From positions 16,839,001 to 16,903,000 of the forward strand of contig LR990054.1 in the NCBI GenBank assembly GCA_905147135.1: DNA of 64,000 nucleotides, read 5' to 3'. This DNA comes from Blastobasis lacticolella (Eukaryota > Arthropoda > Insecta > Lepidoptera > Blastobasidae). The stretch's first letter is position 1. Each line of letters begins with the position of its first letter. Of this stretch, positions 1-10,654 are shown one piece after another. A program made the translations under genes and the position numbers. The notes under the pieces were generated by a model that was not told the origin of the DNA, did no database searches, and saw only the letters and a program-made list of their open reading frames with translations.

Positions 1-103
1 GATCCAGGATTTGGCAGATCAGGTAATTACAGTGGAGCTAGTCACTGGGGTTTGGAACGCGGTACCCGTTCACCCTTAACCATTTGGCCACCGACGCATT
101 TAG
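1..103 (-). mobile_element. SINE-A, internally deleted copy
   Basis: The minus strand carries the SINE-A 3' body (reads GATCCAGGATTTGGCAGATC on plus) joined directly to the tRNA-like head (CCACCGACGC on plus). About 200 bp of the middle is missing compared with the copies at 9402 and 56485. The window edge cuts the tail. Confidence 0.75.
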
Positions 104-244
104 TACTTTGTATCAGGGCGTAGACGCCGTCAACGTTGTATCGTCTGTCTAATGTTCCTTGTCTCTATTCACAGATGAAGGAGGCTATGCTCTATCTATC
201 ACATAAGTCTCTTTAACATAGTATTAGGTTCCTATCGATGAGTA

Positions 245-425
245 CCTAAGATCTCCAGTGATACATGGGGAACTATGGGTTTGGCATTGTAGCAGCCTAA
301 CATTGGACTGTTTGCTTGGGGTTTTAGAGGTGGGCAACGCATTGGTGATACCCACTGGTGTTGATAATGTCTATAAGGCGGTAAGAACTTCCCATTAGGT
401 GGCCCGCTGGCCTGTTTGTCTACAG
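245..425 (+). mobile_element. B2 retroposon, 3' two thirds
   Basis: Follows the same order as the longer B2 at 13505: TCCAGTG-CATGGGG, then GGGGAAC-TATGG, GTGGGCAACGCATTGGTGAT, and the 3' module CCCATTAGGTGGCCCGCTGG. The A-rich tail is absent, so the 3' end is decayed or cut. Confidence 0.6.
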
Positions 426-497
426 ATCGAGATAAACAAAGACATAGTACGCAAAGATTGACGGAAACCGTCGTAAACCCCCGACCAAGTATTTTTA

Positions 498-640
498 TAT
501 TACCTAGGGAGGCAGAGGAAGGTTCGCCTGATTCAAAGCGGCCACCATCGTCCAGGACATCTACAACTTATGTGTGCGGATGCGATGTCGGCCTTTGAGG
601 TATCTGTAGACATGAAGTTTACATTATACCCAAATATTTT
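498..640 (-). mobile_element. E repeat
   Basis: On the minus strand it reads CTACAGATACCTCAAAGGCC, then a GTCCTGGACGATGGTGG block and the 3' module. It matches 18775-18950 (plus) and 22958-23092 (minus) block for block. The overlapping 60-codon frame at 416-598 is a by-product. Confidence 0.55.
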
Positions 641-1744
641 CTAAACTACTAAAACGTTTTAAACAAAACTAAGCTAAGAACCGTCTTGATTAAACTGGCT
701 GTCAAATATAGTAATCCGCATCGAAATTGGTCCATCCGTCCGGGAGCTACGACGTCACAGACAGACACAGCCATACAGATAGTCACAGAAACACATATCA
801 CACCTACAAACCCTTCTTTTTTCGCCAGGGGTTAAAAAGGCTAATAATTAACAAGAAATTCGTGTTGGTAGCGGCGTCGGTGGCCGCAGCACCGTCGCCG
901 CGGGTGTCCACTAATTACTGCTGACGTCTTCATCCGATCGCCACAAAGGCTGGGAATTGACGATCGAGTTTCATACGAGCCGCCATCTTGAAAAATGCCG
1001 CCATTGAAGTAGCCGTTCCGACCTCGAATTCGAAATTCAAATTAACTGTAATTATTGATTGAGGTCGACTGCAATATGAATGTTGGTTGTCCGATAGATT
1101 TTCTATGTTGATGATATGTGGGTCACAGTTCATATTCAGTCTGATTTTTTTTGGCTGAGAAACAGAGACTGACCCTGGCATAGACTAACTCTCATTCCCA
1201 ACACTGTGCAACTTCTATTTAGTCAGGATCTAAAGCAATCCAAAAATATTCTTTGACACCCAGATGCGTCCACTGAGAAGATCTTGTAAAACTCGCAACA
1301 AATGTAAGTAAAGAAAAGGAGTAATTAATTGGTAGGAAAAAACATTATGTCTGAGATATGGACTTTGAGAACTTCATACAACGGATGCGTCCTGACTAAA
1401 GAAACTTCGCGAGGGTGGCGAAAGCTCGATAGATCAGAACATCATATCACCTACAAAGTTGCCAATAGAAATATTATCTTCTTAGTCGTAGTACTCTTGG
1501 CAGAGTGGTCGTTATGGGTTCAATTTCAATTTATTTATTCATTCATGGATCATAAAATTCAGTAATGTCCTCTATGTTGCACCGATTGACACACAAATGT
1601 GAACACAATTAAAAGAATACATTATAAAATTACCATAATATCAATTGGTATTATGTTAATGGCGGGTTGGTGGCGCGCTTCATCAGTCGCCGCCATTCTT
1701 CCCTCATGGCTACTTGTCTTGAGCACTCGTGAAGTTGCCCATCA
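641..1744. other. unassigned stretch
   Basis: No recognisable repeat or coding homology. Purine-rich and AT-rich, with a GC-richer patch around 870-1000 containing GCGGCGTCGG and two GCCGCCAT motifs. Short open frames on both strands have no identifiable domain. Confidence 0.5.
979..990 (-). promoter_or_regulatory. YY1/Pho-like motif
   Basis: The minus strand reads CAAGATGGCGGC, an exact fit to the consensus bound by the zinc-finger protein YY1 (Pleiohomeotic in flies). A weaker GCCGCCATT follows 6 bases later. No transcript start is visible, so function is a guess from the motif alone. Confidence 0.25.
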
Positions 1745-1749
1745 AAAGC

Positions 1750-1985
1750 CTTTCTAACTTAGTCCGTCCACCGCGTTGGAGATCTGCCGCGAGCCCAGTG
1801 CCTTCCACATTGCCAGACACCCACTGCTGGGTATAGGCCTCCCCCAGAGATCTCCACAAAGGCCAATACTGTGCCTTCCGCGTTCAGCTGAATATCTGCG
1901 ATATTTACCAGGTCGTCGGTCCACCTTGTGGGAGGCCTACCTCGCCTATAGGCGAGTAGGCAACCCTCTCTATGCTGGTGTTATC
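1750..1985 (-). pseudogene. LINE C-terminus and 3' end, frameshifted
   Basis: The minus strand encodes RGRPPTRWTDDL in one frame and, after a frameshift, LWRSLGEAYTQQWVSG in another. That is the C-terminal tail of RTE-like or related LINE reverse transcriptases common in moths. The expected AGGCCTATACCCAGCAGTGG string lies across the second block. No RT core is left, so this is a 5'-truncated dead copy. Confidence 0.6.
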
Positions 1986-3405
1986 ACGCCAAAATACAAA
2001 GATTATGAGATATAGACATTCAATCCATCCATCCCATAAATATAAATTCCATAAAGCCTCGCTGTCTAAACAATTTGTTTCAATTGACAAACGGCACGTA
2101 TTTTAATCAAAACTATTATTACTTCAATGCAAATAGCATGCGATAAAACAATTTTCATTAACAGTTTTTGCAATTAATTACAGAAAGTCCTTTATCCAAG
2201 TTCCTAATGGACATCTAAGCCCTTCACCTGCCTTACGCAAAAACGATCTCGTCGAAGCCTAAGAAATGAACTCTATAATTTGTTCAGGACAAGTTAAACT
2301 CCCAAGCTACACTCACTAATCTAAATGTTCAATTAGTGTAACATCAGACAAAGTTAAAGGACTAGAAAGGGCAAACGCTGTATCGGAATTAAGTAATTTT
2401 AACGCCATTTTGATGGAGTTTTAATTAAAACTCTATTTGTTGGTTGCTCAAAATACAAGTACAGATGACGGAACCACCGAGTATGGCGATGCCGTACCCA
2501 GTTCTTGCTGATATTATCTACATACACCCTTGCAGAAGCATTTCTGGCTGGTGTTGTACCTGAACGGAACGGAACGGTACGGATTTGTTTTGTAACATCG
2601 TTAAAATGCTAAAAGTAAATTCTGTATTTTGGTATATGCCTAGCTGATATCCAATAGCCGTATTGAACGCAGTCCGTTTACTGTGAGAACACCATAGATG
2701 CGTAGACGCAGTAGGGAAGACTTCATTCTGACAATCATTGATGTCTTTTTTTATATTTTTGCTTGGTAACAAACAAACAACTTTTAATTGAAAGCGGCTA
2801 CCTTAATAATTACACGGATAAAATTGAAGCGGACTTCTGACACATTATGACGACAAAGTACCGTATGATTTCCGTACCATACGGACCATACATACCAATT
2901 CTGATTTAAAAGAATGAAATTGGATATTGAATGTTAGATATTTCTTTTTTTTATTCATCGATTTCGACACTGACTCTTTCTTTTACTAACCAATTCCATT
3001 CATGCTTGACGAGGAGGCACGTGGCGGGACGAAAATAAGAACTTAAACAAACATAGACAAAAATGTATGAATCGTCCGTAGAGCAATTTTTTTATACATC
3101 GTCAGACGTTTTTGGGAAAAAAGTCTTAAAGTACAGGCAAGAAATAAAAATCTGATGGAGCAGGTACCTAAACAATTCCTAATTGTTTTACTATTACATG
3201 AAATCTGTACGCTCAATGTTTAGGTTGTTTTATGCTATTAAAATAACTATATTTGGGAGGCATTGCACGCCCAGTGGTACACTGGTATTGGTAGGCGTAC
3301 AGGGTTAACGCCGTGCGTATTAAAAATGTCAAAAATTTTACATATGCTGCTGAAAATTACAATAATGTTTTCTGACTGGAACTTTCAGCTTTTTGGACCA
3401 AAATG
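1986..3405. other. unassigned stretch
   Basis: AT-rich, no repeat or protein similarity seen. Minor features: a CGGAACGGAACGGTACGG run near 2566-2583 and a doubled CCGTA-CATACGG motif near 2860-2890. Confidence 0.5.
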
Positions 3406-3407
3406 GA

Positions 3408-3480
3408 TCATCATCATCACCAGCATATTGGCGTTATGTCCCGCGCGGCACGCGAGGGCTCCGGGTCCGCCTTGCCGTCT
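3408..3480 (-). mobile_element. RTE LINE 3' terminus
   Basis: Reads CATCATCATCACCAGCATAT then GGCGTTATGTCCCGCGCGGC on plus. This is the complement of the end of the RTE copy at 37690-37765, including its longer CGTGC-GCGCGGG stem, so RTE fits better than SINE-A. Only the last ~70 bp remain. Confidence 0.6.
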
Positions 3481-3544
3481 GTATTGTCTCTCCGAGTGAA
3501 AAAGTAATCGACAAAATTAATAATTAATAAATAATAAATAAATA

Positions 3545-4020
3545 AATATTCGTGAACAAATTCACACAGCGCCATCTAGCCCCAAACTAAGCAAAGCTTG
3601 TACTATGGGTGCTAGATAACTGATATAATAATTAAATACTTTTTTTTATTTTTTATTTATTTATTTATTCATTTATTTCACAGTTTTACAGCATATGCAT
3701 TATTTTTAAAAAGGTTACATTATTATGTTGAAATGCCAATTACAAAACTGCAATTTAAAATTTTGGTAATTAATATAGCCACAACGCCATATAAAATACA
3801 AAAAGACAAAATTAATAATACATAATAATAATATAAAACAAACTTCTCATTCCTTAAATAAAAGTATGAGATAAGAGAAAGATTTCTCTGTGTGTAAGTG
3901 GTGGTGTGTTTTAAATACATACTTATTATACATAGAACACCCAGACCCGTAACAGAAATTAAAATTCATCATTTCAATTTCTGCCCGGGCGGGAATCGAA
4001 TCCGGGACCTCTTGCGTGAT
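3545..4020 (-). mobile_element. SINE-G, split by a nested insertion
   Basis: The 3' half (CACAGCGCCATCTAGCCCCA on plus) and the 5' half (AGAACACCCAGACCCGTAAC, then box-B-like GGGAATCGAATCCGGGACCT) are separated by about 270 bp of foreign DNA at 3640-3912. The tRNA-like head is cut after the T-arm. A-rich (AAATA)n sequence at 3525-3546 is its own tail. Confidence 0.75.
3640..3912 (-). mobile_element. insertion inside SINE-G, LINE-tail-like
   Basis: Begins with T-rich (TTTA)n, as expected for the A-rich tail of a retroposon in minus orientation, followed by TTTCACAGTTTTACAGCATA. It lies exactly where other SINE-G copies read ATACTTTTTAAATACATACT without a break. The family is not identified. 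Confidence 0.5.
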
Positions 4021-4758
4021 AATGGGTGATATCCTTTCAATTTAAACTGAAAATATTTGACGTACCTACAACATACGTACATTTCTCATGTTGCCCTTCT
4101 TCGTGTCCTCGCCCTCCAATGCAACAGCAGCTTTACACCGCCACCCGCAAACAGTACAAGATAGTCGATTAAACAACTATCGGTTTACCCGCAAAATCGA
4201 GGCGCTGCTTTGTTCGCAGTCGAAGGTATCGGCTTAAGAACCACCCGACCGCAGAGCGTATCGGGTATCGCGTATTCGGAAAAAAATTCGTACATCGAGG
4301 CACAAAGCGCATGCCACTTCGCGGTAAAACGTGTTAATAATGCAGCGAGGTGGAGTATAAGGTGTAAGCGGGTGCGGAACGCGGGGCGGGCAGTCGTTGG
4401 TTCCGATTCGCAGTGTTCTAGCTGTTTTCTATTGGGCAGTGAGGGAGTGCCTTTCGTTTAAGAGCTGCGGCCAATGAAGAGGAAAGCTAGCAATTTCATT
4501 AGTGTCATGTTAAGTGATTAACAATTATATACGACCCGTGATTATCGCAATAGCGTTTACGAAATTTATTATCTCTGTATTTGTAAAACTCATCGTAATT
4601 TAACAATTACCACAGATTACGATCTTCAACTGGAATTAACAGAATTCTTCATAAAATTCATATTCATTAAGTATAAAGATTTATTTAGAAACATTTTTCT
4701 AACAGCAATTACTACCTACGCGCATGAAGACGTAAAGTTAAATGCAATGTGAATTTCT
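4021..4758. other. unassigned, CpG-richer centre
   Basis: Bases 4120-4450 are richer in CpG than their surroundings (GAGGCGCTG, GCGGAACGCGGGGCGGGC) and hold a GAGTATAAGG string. It could be a promoter or an old GC-rich repeat. Nothing in the open frame at 4210-4461 is recognisable. Confidence 0.35.
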
Positions 4759-4759
4759 A

Positions 4760-4835
4760 GTTTTTTTTGCTTAGGAGGAACACGATCAGACGGTCCACCC
4801 GAAAGCAGCCACTATCATCCAGGACTTTAGCAACC
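4760..4835 (-). mobile_element. E repeat, 3' fragment
   Basis: CGGTCCACCCGAAAGCAGCC followed by ATCATCCAGGACTTTAGCAA on plus matches the end of E at 22958. A T-run before it is the tail complement. Confidence 0.45.
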
Positions 4836-6244
4836 AAAGAGCAGCCGATTTTATCTTTTTGGGCAACGGCTCGCATCTATCTTTTTGGCGGCGCGGAAGT
4901 TAGCTGCAAGTGCCCTAAGGACTTTATTGAACCACAATTAGACTATTCCTACAAACAAAAAGCTTCCTAGCCGCCCAAAATATTAACGCGAGGTGTACCC
5001 GCTACCGCCACCGCCTGTACCCCACGCCCCGAAACCCGACCCGGCGTGCGAGACCGTTTTATCTGCAGCCCTAATTTCGCGCCTCATTACCCAATGCTGT
5101 TGTCTTTTTACCCACCGATGTCCCGGCAACGATCTCCGGCAATTTTTGACCATAAACTCTTTATGGTTACTTGTACCGTGAATTGCGATATCGATTTCAG
5201 TGGTTACTTCACTTTTAAAGCAACGAGCGAATTATAAATTTCAACTTTGTGCAGTCAAAAATAAGGTAGAAATTGCAGCGGGTGGGAACCTCGCGTGTTT
5301 CGCCCGTAACTCGTGTATCAGATTCTTAAATATTGATAGGTTAACAATGGATAATTGCTGGATAGGTTTTAGGGACAGCAATAGAACGATTGTGAGCTAC
5401 AATTAAGTTGAACTTGAAATAGGATAGTTGTCAGTTTCGAAAGATATCGGATGCAACGTTTCATTTCTTATAACGAAATACGATAAACGCTTATATTTTA
5501 CATCAGAACTAGCATTTATTTCGTCCATCATATTAAAATAAGACTCATAATTTTTGCAGAAGACTAGTCATTATAACTCATAATTATGTATTACCAATCA
5601 TCCAAAGAGCTGTACTCGTACATAATTCTGTGAAAAGTTTATTGCAATTATAATCAATTAAAATTAATAACATTTTTATATTTATTTGCTCATAAAATTC
5701 ACTTCACTACGCTTATAACGTTCATGCGCTATGTCTGTGTTATTTGTAATAGAAAATATGGATACCGGGACATTATTTTGTCACCGACGGATGGACGGCG
5801 ACGTGACGTCAGCGAGGCTGCCGGCTGCGCAGGGGCATACCTACATAACTTGGTAGTGGCCAGGACCAAGGCTTTTAAGCGGTATAATATTTTTACTGCA
5901 ATGTGTTGCAAAGCTGGCGATAATGGCCCAGCCATGATGAAACTTTTACAAAAGGTTTTACTATGCCACAACGATAGAGTGCGGCTGAAATAACAATTGA
6001 AAAAATGCTTGGAAATGGTTGTTGGCGGTGCCAGCCATTAGGACTTAAGTTTTGTTAACAAAAATAAGTAATTAAATTTAAAAATTGCATTTCAGCATTT
6101 GGGGGACAACGAAATTAAATTTGAGGGCATCAGGAATGAACCGTTTTTAGTCGCATATTGCGAAAACATTGCCCGTTTAGAAGCCCCGGACATTTTTTCT
6201 CTGACAACGCTCTACGTCCTCCTACGTCCTTCACGCCAACGAAA
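4836..6244. other. unassigned stretch
   Basis: No repeat recognised. A CpG-rich segment lies at 4985-5140. An 89-codon frame at 5724-5993 has no identifiable domain; its cysteines do not form a known zinc-finger spacing. It is not called as a gene. Confidence 0.45.
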
Positions 6245-6850
6245 TAAAAACACTGCGGTGGATGCATGGCGTTACGGGACTTGATTGAGTGCGTAATGAG
6301 TAGTACATAGTGGCAGCCTCGGCTTAAGAGACATCGCGGATAAAATCGAGGAGGCACGCCTGCGCTGGTTTTATCACGTATTGCGTAAGCCCCAGGGATA
6401 CATGGAAGATAGGTGCCGGTGTTACTGACATATTTATAAGTTTAACTGACATAGATATGTTTATTTTATTCTTATTCAATTATTATGACATTAATTGATT
6501 CTAAAGTGACATTGTAATGCTAAAGAAGAATGTATTTAATATTATACATTATTATTATTATCGGGGGAGGCCTTTGCCCAGCAATGGGATTATTCGGGCT
6601 AATATAATAAAATAATAATTATTATTATTACTGAAATGTAAGTCTATGAGTCTGTAAAACTTGAAATAAATGATATTATTTCTTTATTTATTTAGGAAAG
6701 AAGTTCCGCTTGCAGATCCAAGAAGCGATGGATTGAGATAGCCAGCGGATTACAAAGTGAGGATGTCGAAGACCGGGCAAACAGGAAAAGAAAAAGTAGG
6801 GTAGCGGACCCTGGTAGAATCCGGGATTGATCGCTTAGATGATGATGATA
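6245..6850 (+). pseudogene. RTE LINE C-terminus, split by an insertion
   Basis: The first part (6245-6424) encodes LRWMHGVTG, then after a frameshift GSLGLRDIADKIEEARLRWF and YHVLRKPQGYMEDRC. The second part (6691-6850) encodes SKKRWIEIASGLQSEDVEDR and ends VADPGRIRD with a stop just before ATGATGATGAT. These are the blocks seen in order in the RTE frame at 37172. In-frame stops at 6278 and beyond kill it. A non-coding 265-bp insert separates the halves. The (GAT)n tail directly after the stop fits the very short 3' UTR of the RTE clade. Confidence 0.75.
6425..6690 (+). mobile_element. LINE 3' end nested in the RTE pseudogene
   Basis: Contains GGGGGAGGCCTTTGCCCAGC then AATGGGA and GGCTAATATAATAAAATAAT, the classic 3' tail of several moth LINEs. 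It interrupts the RTE coding order between its HVLRKPQGY and KKRW blocks, so it arrived later. Confidence 0.6.
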
Positions 6851-7163
6851 AGTATGCATGTATATGTTATATTATAAAAAAGCAAACCATCCCAACAAAC
6901 TCGAGCCCAGTACCGTCCCATCCCTGCGCAGTAATCGCCGCCGTTTTTCCGCGCACCTAACGGGGTGCGCGTGCGCAGGTAATTGCTGCGTAATGTTAAC
7001 GAGCTCGCGCGTTGACAGCCAAATGAGAGGGAATCTTCGCGGGACAAGTATTACCCTTAATTCCTGGATCGGGTGCCTGGGTGCGTGGTGTCTACATAGT
7101 TGTGGCGGGCTGGTGATACGGAGGTATGTGGGTTTAGTAACTGTTAGGTTGGATGGCGTCTGT
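6851..7163. other. unassigned stretch
   Basis: Moderately GC-rich with CpGs near 6940-7020. No repeat or coding similarity found. Confidence 0.45.
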
Positions 7164-7164
7164 C

Positions 7165-7440
7165 GAGCGGCGAGTGTCAGTGGTTTAAAGGTTAAGAGGT
7201 CCGACTCGTAAGAGAGAGGTTCCGGGTTCCAACTACCGCTATGCCACCGCCGCTCTTTTCTGAATTATTTTCATTAGTGGAACACTAACCGATGCTCTTA
7301 CGGTGATGGAAAATATCGTGATGAAACCTGTACATTTAGGCGACTAAATGTGTAACCAGGCAACCGTGATTCAAGCTGGTCAGGTTCTCATAACAGGATC
7401 CTGAATCATAGTACTTTAAGGTTTTATAACAATTAGTTAT
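7165..7440 (+). mobile_element. SINE-A, 3'-incomplete
   Basis: The tRNA-like head (GTCCGACTCGTAAGAGAGAG then GGTTCCGGGTTCCAACTACC, the box-B region with one change) is followed by ACCGATGCTCTTACGGTGAT, ATCGTGATGAAACCTGTACA and GGCGACTAAATGTGTAACCA. The copy fades after the CAGGATCCTGAATCATA block, before the RTE-like tail. Confidence 0.8.
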
Positions 7441-7508
7441 AGTTATTTTGTTTCTTCAACAAGGCATCTTAGAATCTTGGGAACAATAAATGGTTAATAA
7501 ATAAATAA

Positions 7509-7770
7509 GGCGGTCTCCACTAACCCGTCTGCCAACTGTAGAGATTCTCTGTCAAATGCATAAAATTTGTCAGACAACCCTCCCAACGAGTAGTAGGACC
7601 CCCAGGAACTCCCAAGTGGTAGGACTCTGTCAAGCCTGAGAAGTCCGCCCGGGTGAGTACCGCCGCCTTATCTACTTCTGCCGCCAAGCAACAATGCTTG
7701 CATTGTCGTGTTCTGGTTTGAAAGATGAGGTAGTGGTAGGACTGTGTGGAATAAATAATGTGTTGAATAT
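7509..7770 (+). mobile_element. L repeat, 5'/middle part
   Basis: Shares AGGACTCTGTCAAGCCTGAG, CTACTTCTGCCGCCAAGCAA and CAATGCTTGCATTGT with the minus copies at 10655-10998 and 45606-46260. The 3' module is missing here. It may be a LINE 3' region; no coding block is recognised. Confidence 0.55.
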
Positions 7771-7984
7771 CAGTTTGCGAAATCCATATGCGCGTTGTCG
7801 AGCACGGTTCGGTCGTGGTTGGCGTGGGATGGGTTTATCTACGGCCATAGGGCGGTCAGCGTGTCACTGTGTGTTTCCTTCCTACTTTCCTACCCCCCTT
7901 TTAGACGATTGAAAGAGATATTTAATGTCCTAATCAATCAAAAAATTTTGAATTTTGAATTTTCGTTTGTGCAGAATCGTGAAT

Positions 7985-8272
7985 AAGAATAAGAATAAGA
8001 ATATTCGTGGATAACATCGTACAGCGCCATCTAGCCCCAAACTAAGCAAAGCTTATGCTATGGGTGTTAGATAACTGATATACTACTTAAATACTTTTTA
8101 AATACATACTTATTATACATAGAACACCCAGAGCCGTAACAGAAATTAAAATTAATCATTTCAATTTCTGCCCGGCCGGGAATCGAACCCGGGACCTCTT
8201 GCGTGGCAGACCGGCATCAACATGCCAGTGGTTCAATGGTCAACACCATTGAACCACTCAGGTCGTCATAGG
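7985..8272 (-). mobile_element. SINE-G, full-length reference copy
   Basis: On the minus strand it starts GACGACCTGAGTGGTTCAAT (box-A region), continues TCTGCCACGCAAGAGGTCCC and GGGTTCGATTCCCGGCCGGG (a near-perfect tRNA-Gly(GCC) T-arm with RNA polymerase III box B), then AGAAATTGAAATGATTAATT, the body with TAGCACCCATAG-AAGCTTTGCTTAGTTTGG, and ends GATGGCGCTGTACGAT plus an (ATTCTT)n tail. The head carries an extra perfect 13-bp inverted repeat at 8227-8258. Transcription would be by polymerase III from within; mobility depends on a LINE partner that I cannot identify from this window. Confidence 0.85.
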
Positions 8273-8372
8273 ATAGGTATACAAGCGATTGTGTTGAACA
8301 TTGATTAATCCGTAGATGTTATGGGCGACAGTTACCGCTTACCATCAGGTAAGCTCTGACTGCTCATTTGAA
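8273..8372 (+). mobile_element. L repeat, 3' end
   Basis: GTTATGGGCGACAGTTACCG then CTTACCATCAGGTAAGCTCT matches the complement of the L 3' end at 43600-43700. Confidence 0.45.
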
Positions 8373-8769
8373 ACTGCGTAGAATAAAAAACACACAAACC
8401 ACGCACCTAAATGCAGACATATCTTGTGCGCCCTCTACCCCACATGTAACCAACATCCTAGACCCAGTAAAGCCCAGTAGCCGAGTGGCCTGCTCTAAAG
8501 ACCTGGTCACACCGGCAGGTGCGGCGCAGTCAAGCGCGATCCCGGACACCCGATACGGCGCTGTGTAAAATCTGAGAGCAGACACGCTTCAGCTCTACAG
8601 GCTGTGGTTCAGTTGTGGTTTCGTGACAATGAACAGATAAGAGTAGATTGCCTCTTGGGGATAGGCTAAAAAGTTTTAGTGCATTATAGATCAGCGAGGT
8701 GTGTCAAAGCTTAGTTTCTTCTAAGAAATATTTTCAACTTAGTTTTAAAAATATTTATTATGTTAATGA
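8373..8769. other. unassigned stretch
   Basis: The frame at 8368-8568 and its antisense shadow show no known domain. A GCCCAGTAGCCGAGTGGCC string resembles a tRNA box A, but no box B follows at the right distance. Confidence 0.4.
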
Positions 8770-8870
8770 TACTATTAAGGGATGTTGATGATGTTAAGGG
8801 AAGCCTTTGCCCTGTAATGGGACAGAAATGGCTAAAAATAATGAAATAAATAATAATGACTCTATGTAGG
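8770..8870 (+). mobile_element. LINE 3' terminus
   Basis: AAGGGAAGCCTTTGCCCTGT then AATGGGACAGAAATGGCTAA and an AATAAT-type tail. Same 3' end type as the insert at 6425, but diverged. Confidence 0.5.
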
Positions 8871-8902
8871 TAGTAATAGGTATTGTAACCATTAAAATAA
8901 AG

Positions 8903-8962
8903 TTTTTTTTATACCGCTAATGTAGCAAACAAGCTTACGGCCTGCCTGATGAAGGTATTAAA
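8903..8962 (-). mobile_element. B repeat, 3' fragment
   Basis: TTTTTTTATACCGCTAATGT then AACAAGCTTACGGCCTGCCT on plus is the complement of the B 3' end (compare 61004-61130). Confidence 0.55.
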
Positions 8963-9400
8963 ACCTTTCCAAACAACTCTAATTTAATTCACGATTACCC
9001 CAAAACGCACCACCCCAAAACTTCAAACCTTCAAAACACTCTTAACATTAGTAATTAGCGAACTAGCTTCATAAATAATTCTGCACACCCACAACGCCGC
9101 GGCGAGCCAGTTGGCCAGCTGTGCGTAATGCGTTTAAAAAAAGCGCAAATCCCCGGATCCCGCGATCCCGGGATCATGTTACGGGGTAATGGGCCGTGGC
9201 CGCGTGGTGTGCAATCCGCCTTACATGGATATCCGCACATCCTGAGTTTAAAATTAAAACTAAATGTGATAACACGATATGGGGACACTTGATCGCGAAA
9301 AAACTGTGGCGTATCAATAACGCCGGGCGTTTCGGAAAAAGTTTACAACATTATGCCACAAGATAAAATGTCTTGCCAATGTTATTTATTAAAATTAAAA
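8963..9400. other. unassigned, GC-rich patch
   Basis: Bases 9085-9235 are GC-rich and contain the palindrome GATCCCGGGATC next to GGATCCCGCGATCC. No gene or repeat is recognised. Confidence 0.35.
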
Positions 9401-9401
9401 T

Positions 9402-9736
9402 TATCATCTTGGTGTTAATGTCCCGGTTGTGCTCTCGCGCACGAGGATCTGGGGTCCGCCTTGACCATGATCCAGAATTTAGCAGATCAGGTAATTACAG
9501 TGGAGCGACTACCATCTGACCTCCATGACCACAGGGAATTCAGACCAGACTAGATAATGGTTACATATTAAATCGTCTGAATGTGCAGGTTTCATCACGA
9601 TGTTTTCCCTCACCGTAAGAGTGTCGGTTAATGTTCAACTAATGTACATAACTTAGAAAAGAGTTGTTGGTAAGTATATGGCTGTACTGGGGTTTGAACC
9701 CGGTACCACTCGCATACTAAGAGAACCCGCTAGCTG
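9402..9736 (-). mobile_element. SINE-A, near full length
   Basis: From the plus side: tail ATCATCTTGGTGTTAATGTC, RTE-like end CGGTTGTGCTCTCGCGCACG, then TGATCCAGAATTTAGCAGAT, CAGGTTTCATCACGATGTTT, ACTAATGTACATAACTTAGA, and the head with TTTGAACCCGGTACCACTCG (box B complement). Body order is identical to 56485. The tRNA head allows polymerase III transcription, and the shared RTE end implies copying by RTE enzyme. Confidence 0.85.
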
Positions 9737-9744
9737 TTTAATTA

Positions 9745-9776
9745 GCAACGACCGTTGTCAATTAGGACAGCGCCTT
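9745..9776 (-). mobile_element. foldback N, one arm only
   Basis: ACGACCGTTGTCAATTAGGA then CAGCGCCTTAGAC matches the right arm of the N element at 16725-16755 (GACCGTTGCCAATCAGGATA). It lies just beyond the SINE-A head. Confidence 0.4.
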
Positions 9777-10285
9777 AGACTACCAAAGCTTAGCTTTCAA
9801 AACATTTTATTTACAAACAAACCATTTTAGTATGGATCTAGGCTACAGAGCTAATTCTAATTAACATATTTCATCACATATCTTTGCACAAGGCGTAACA
9901 GTTTTAATCCTAAACATGTCAATAACAAAGTTACACGAAACGAATAAACAACCATTAGTTGAAATCAAACACATGACAAGCCACAAATTGGAGCTCAATT
10001 CAATGAATTAAAAGAAGCTGTGGCGACAAAAGCAAACACTCACGAGGCGACTGTGAATCCGTACATACGAGGACACAGACCATACCAAATCTTAGAAGAT
10101 TAACGATTAATGATTTATTCAGAACCAAAAATAGTTTTTACATTTGACAGTTTGAATTGGAAACAACTACATTAGTTAACAACTAGTAGTAATAGTAGTT
10201 TTTAGGCTTTACTTGCTGCCGTCGGTTGTGCTTATCCGTCTAACTATATCTCTCGTCGTCTATACTGTATTATGATATACATAGT
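9777..10285. other. unassigned stretch
   Basis: AT-rich; no repeat, RNA gene or coding similarity seen. Confidence 0.5.
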
Positions 10286-10289
10286 ACAT

Positions 10290-10490
10290 AATAAACTCAC
10301 TTCCCGCGTCTGTCTGTATGTATTTCCGCCAACTCCATCTAAACCACGCAACGAATTTTGATACGGCTTTTACAATCATTTGGAGAAATTCCTCCGGGAG
10401 GTTTATGTATTTAATACATGGATATCATAAAACAAATTCCGTGAACACCCGTGCGAAGATAAGTATGGACGTTTGCAATATAAGGGTATC
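10290..10490 (+). mobile_element. Helitron-like H2, 3' end decayed
   Basis: CACTTCCCGCGTCTGTCTGT, ACCACGCAACGAATTTTGAT and CCGGGAGGTTTATGTATTTA follow the usual order of this non-autonomous Helitron type. The end ACACCCGTGCGAAGATAAG is the start of the terminal hairpin (compare 15187), but the CTAG terminus is lost. Confidence 0.6.
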
Positions 10491-10654
10491 CCTCCCGTGT
10501 CGCCAACCCTGCACTACCCTTGACTGGCAGGATGGAAATAGCAGCGTTAAAACATCAAGCCAGGGAGTTTGCTTGTTCTAGTCCACATAACCTCCAACTT
10601 ACTCTGGTCTGTCTATAAAATGTTGACAGACGTGAAGAGGACGAGGTTGCAAAC

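Noticed and set aside
8140..8270. Genuine tRNA-Gly gene on the minus strand
   Set aside because: The T-arm and box B are excellent, but the acceptor stem does not close, the D-arm contains an inverted duplication, and the sequence runs straight into the SINE-G body.
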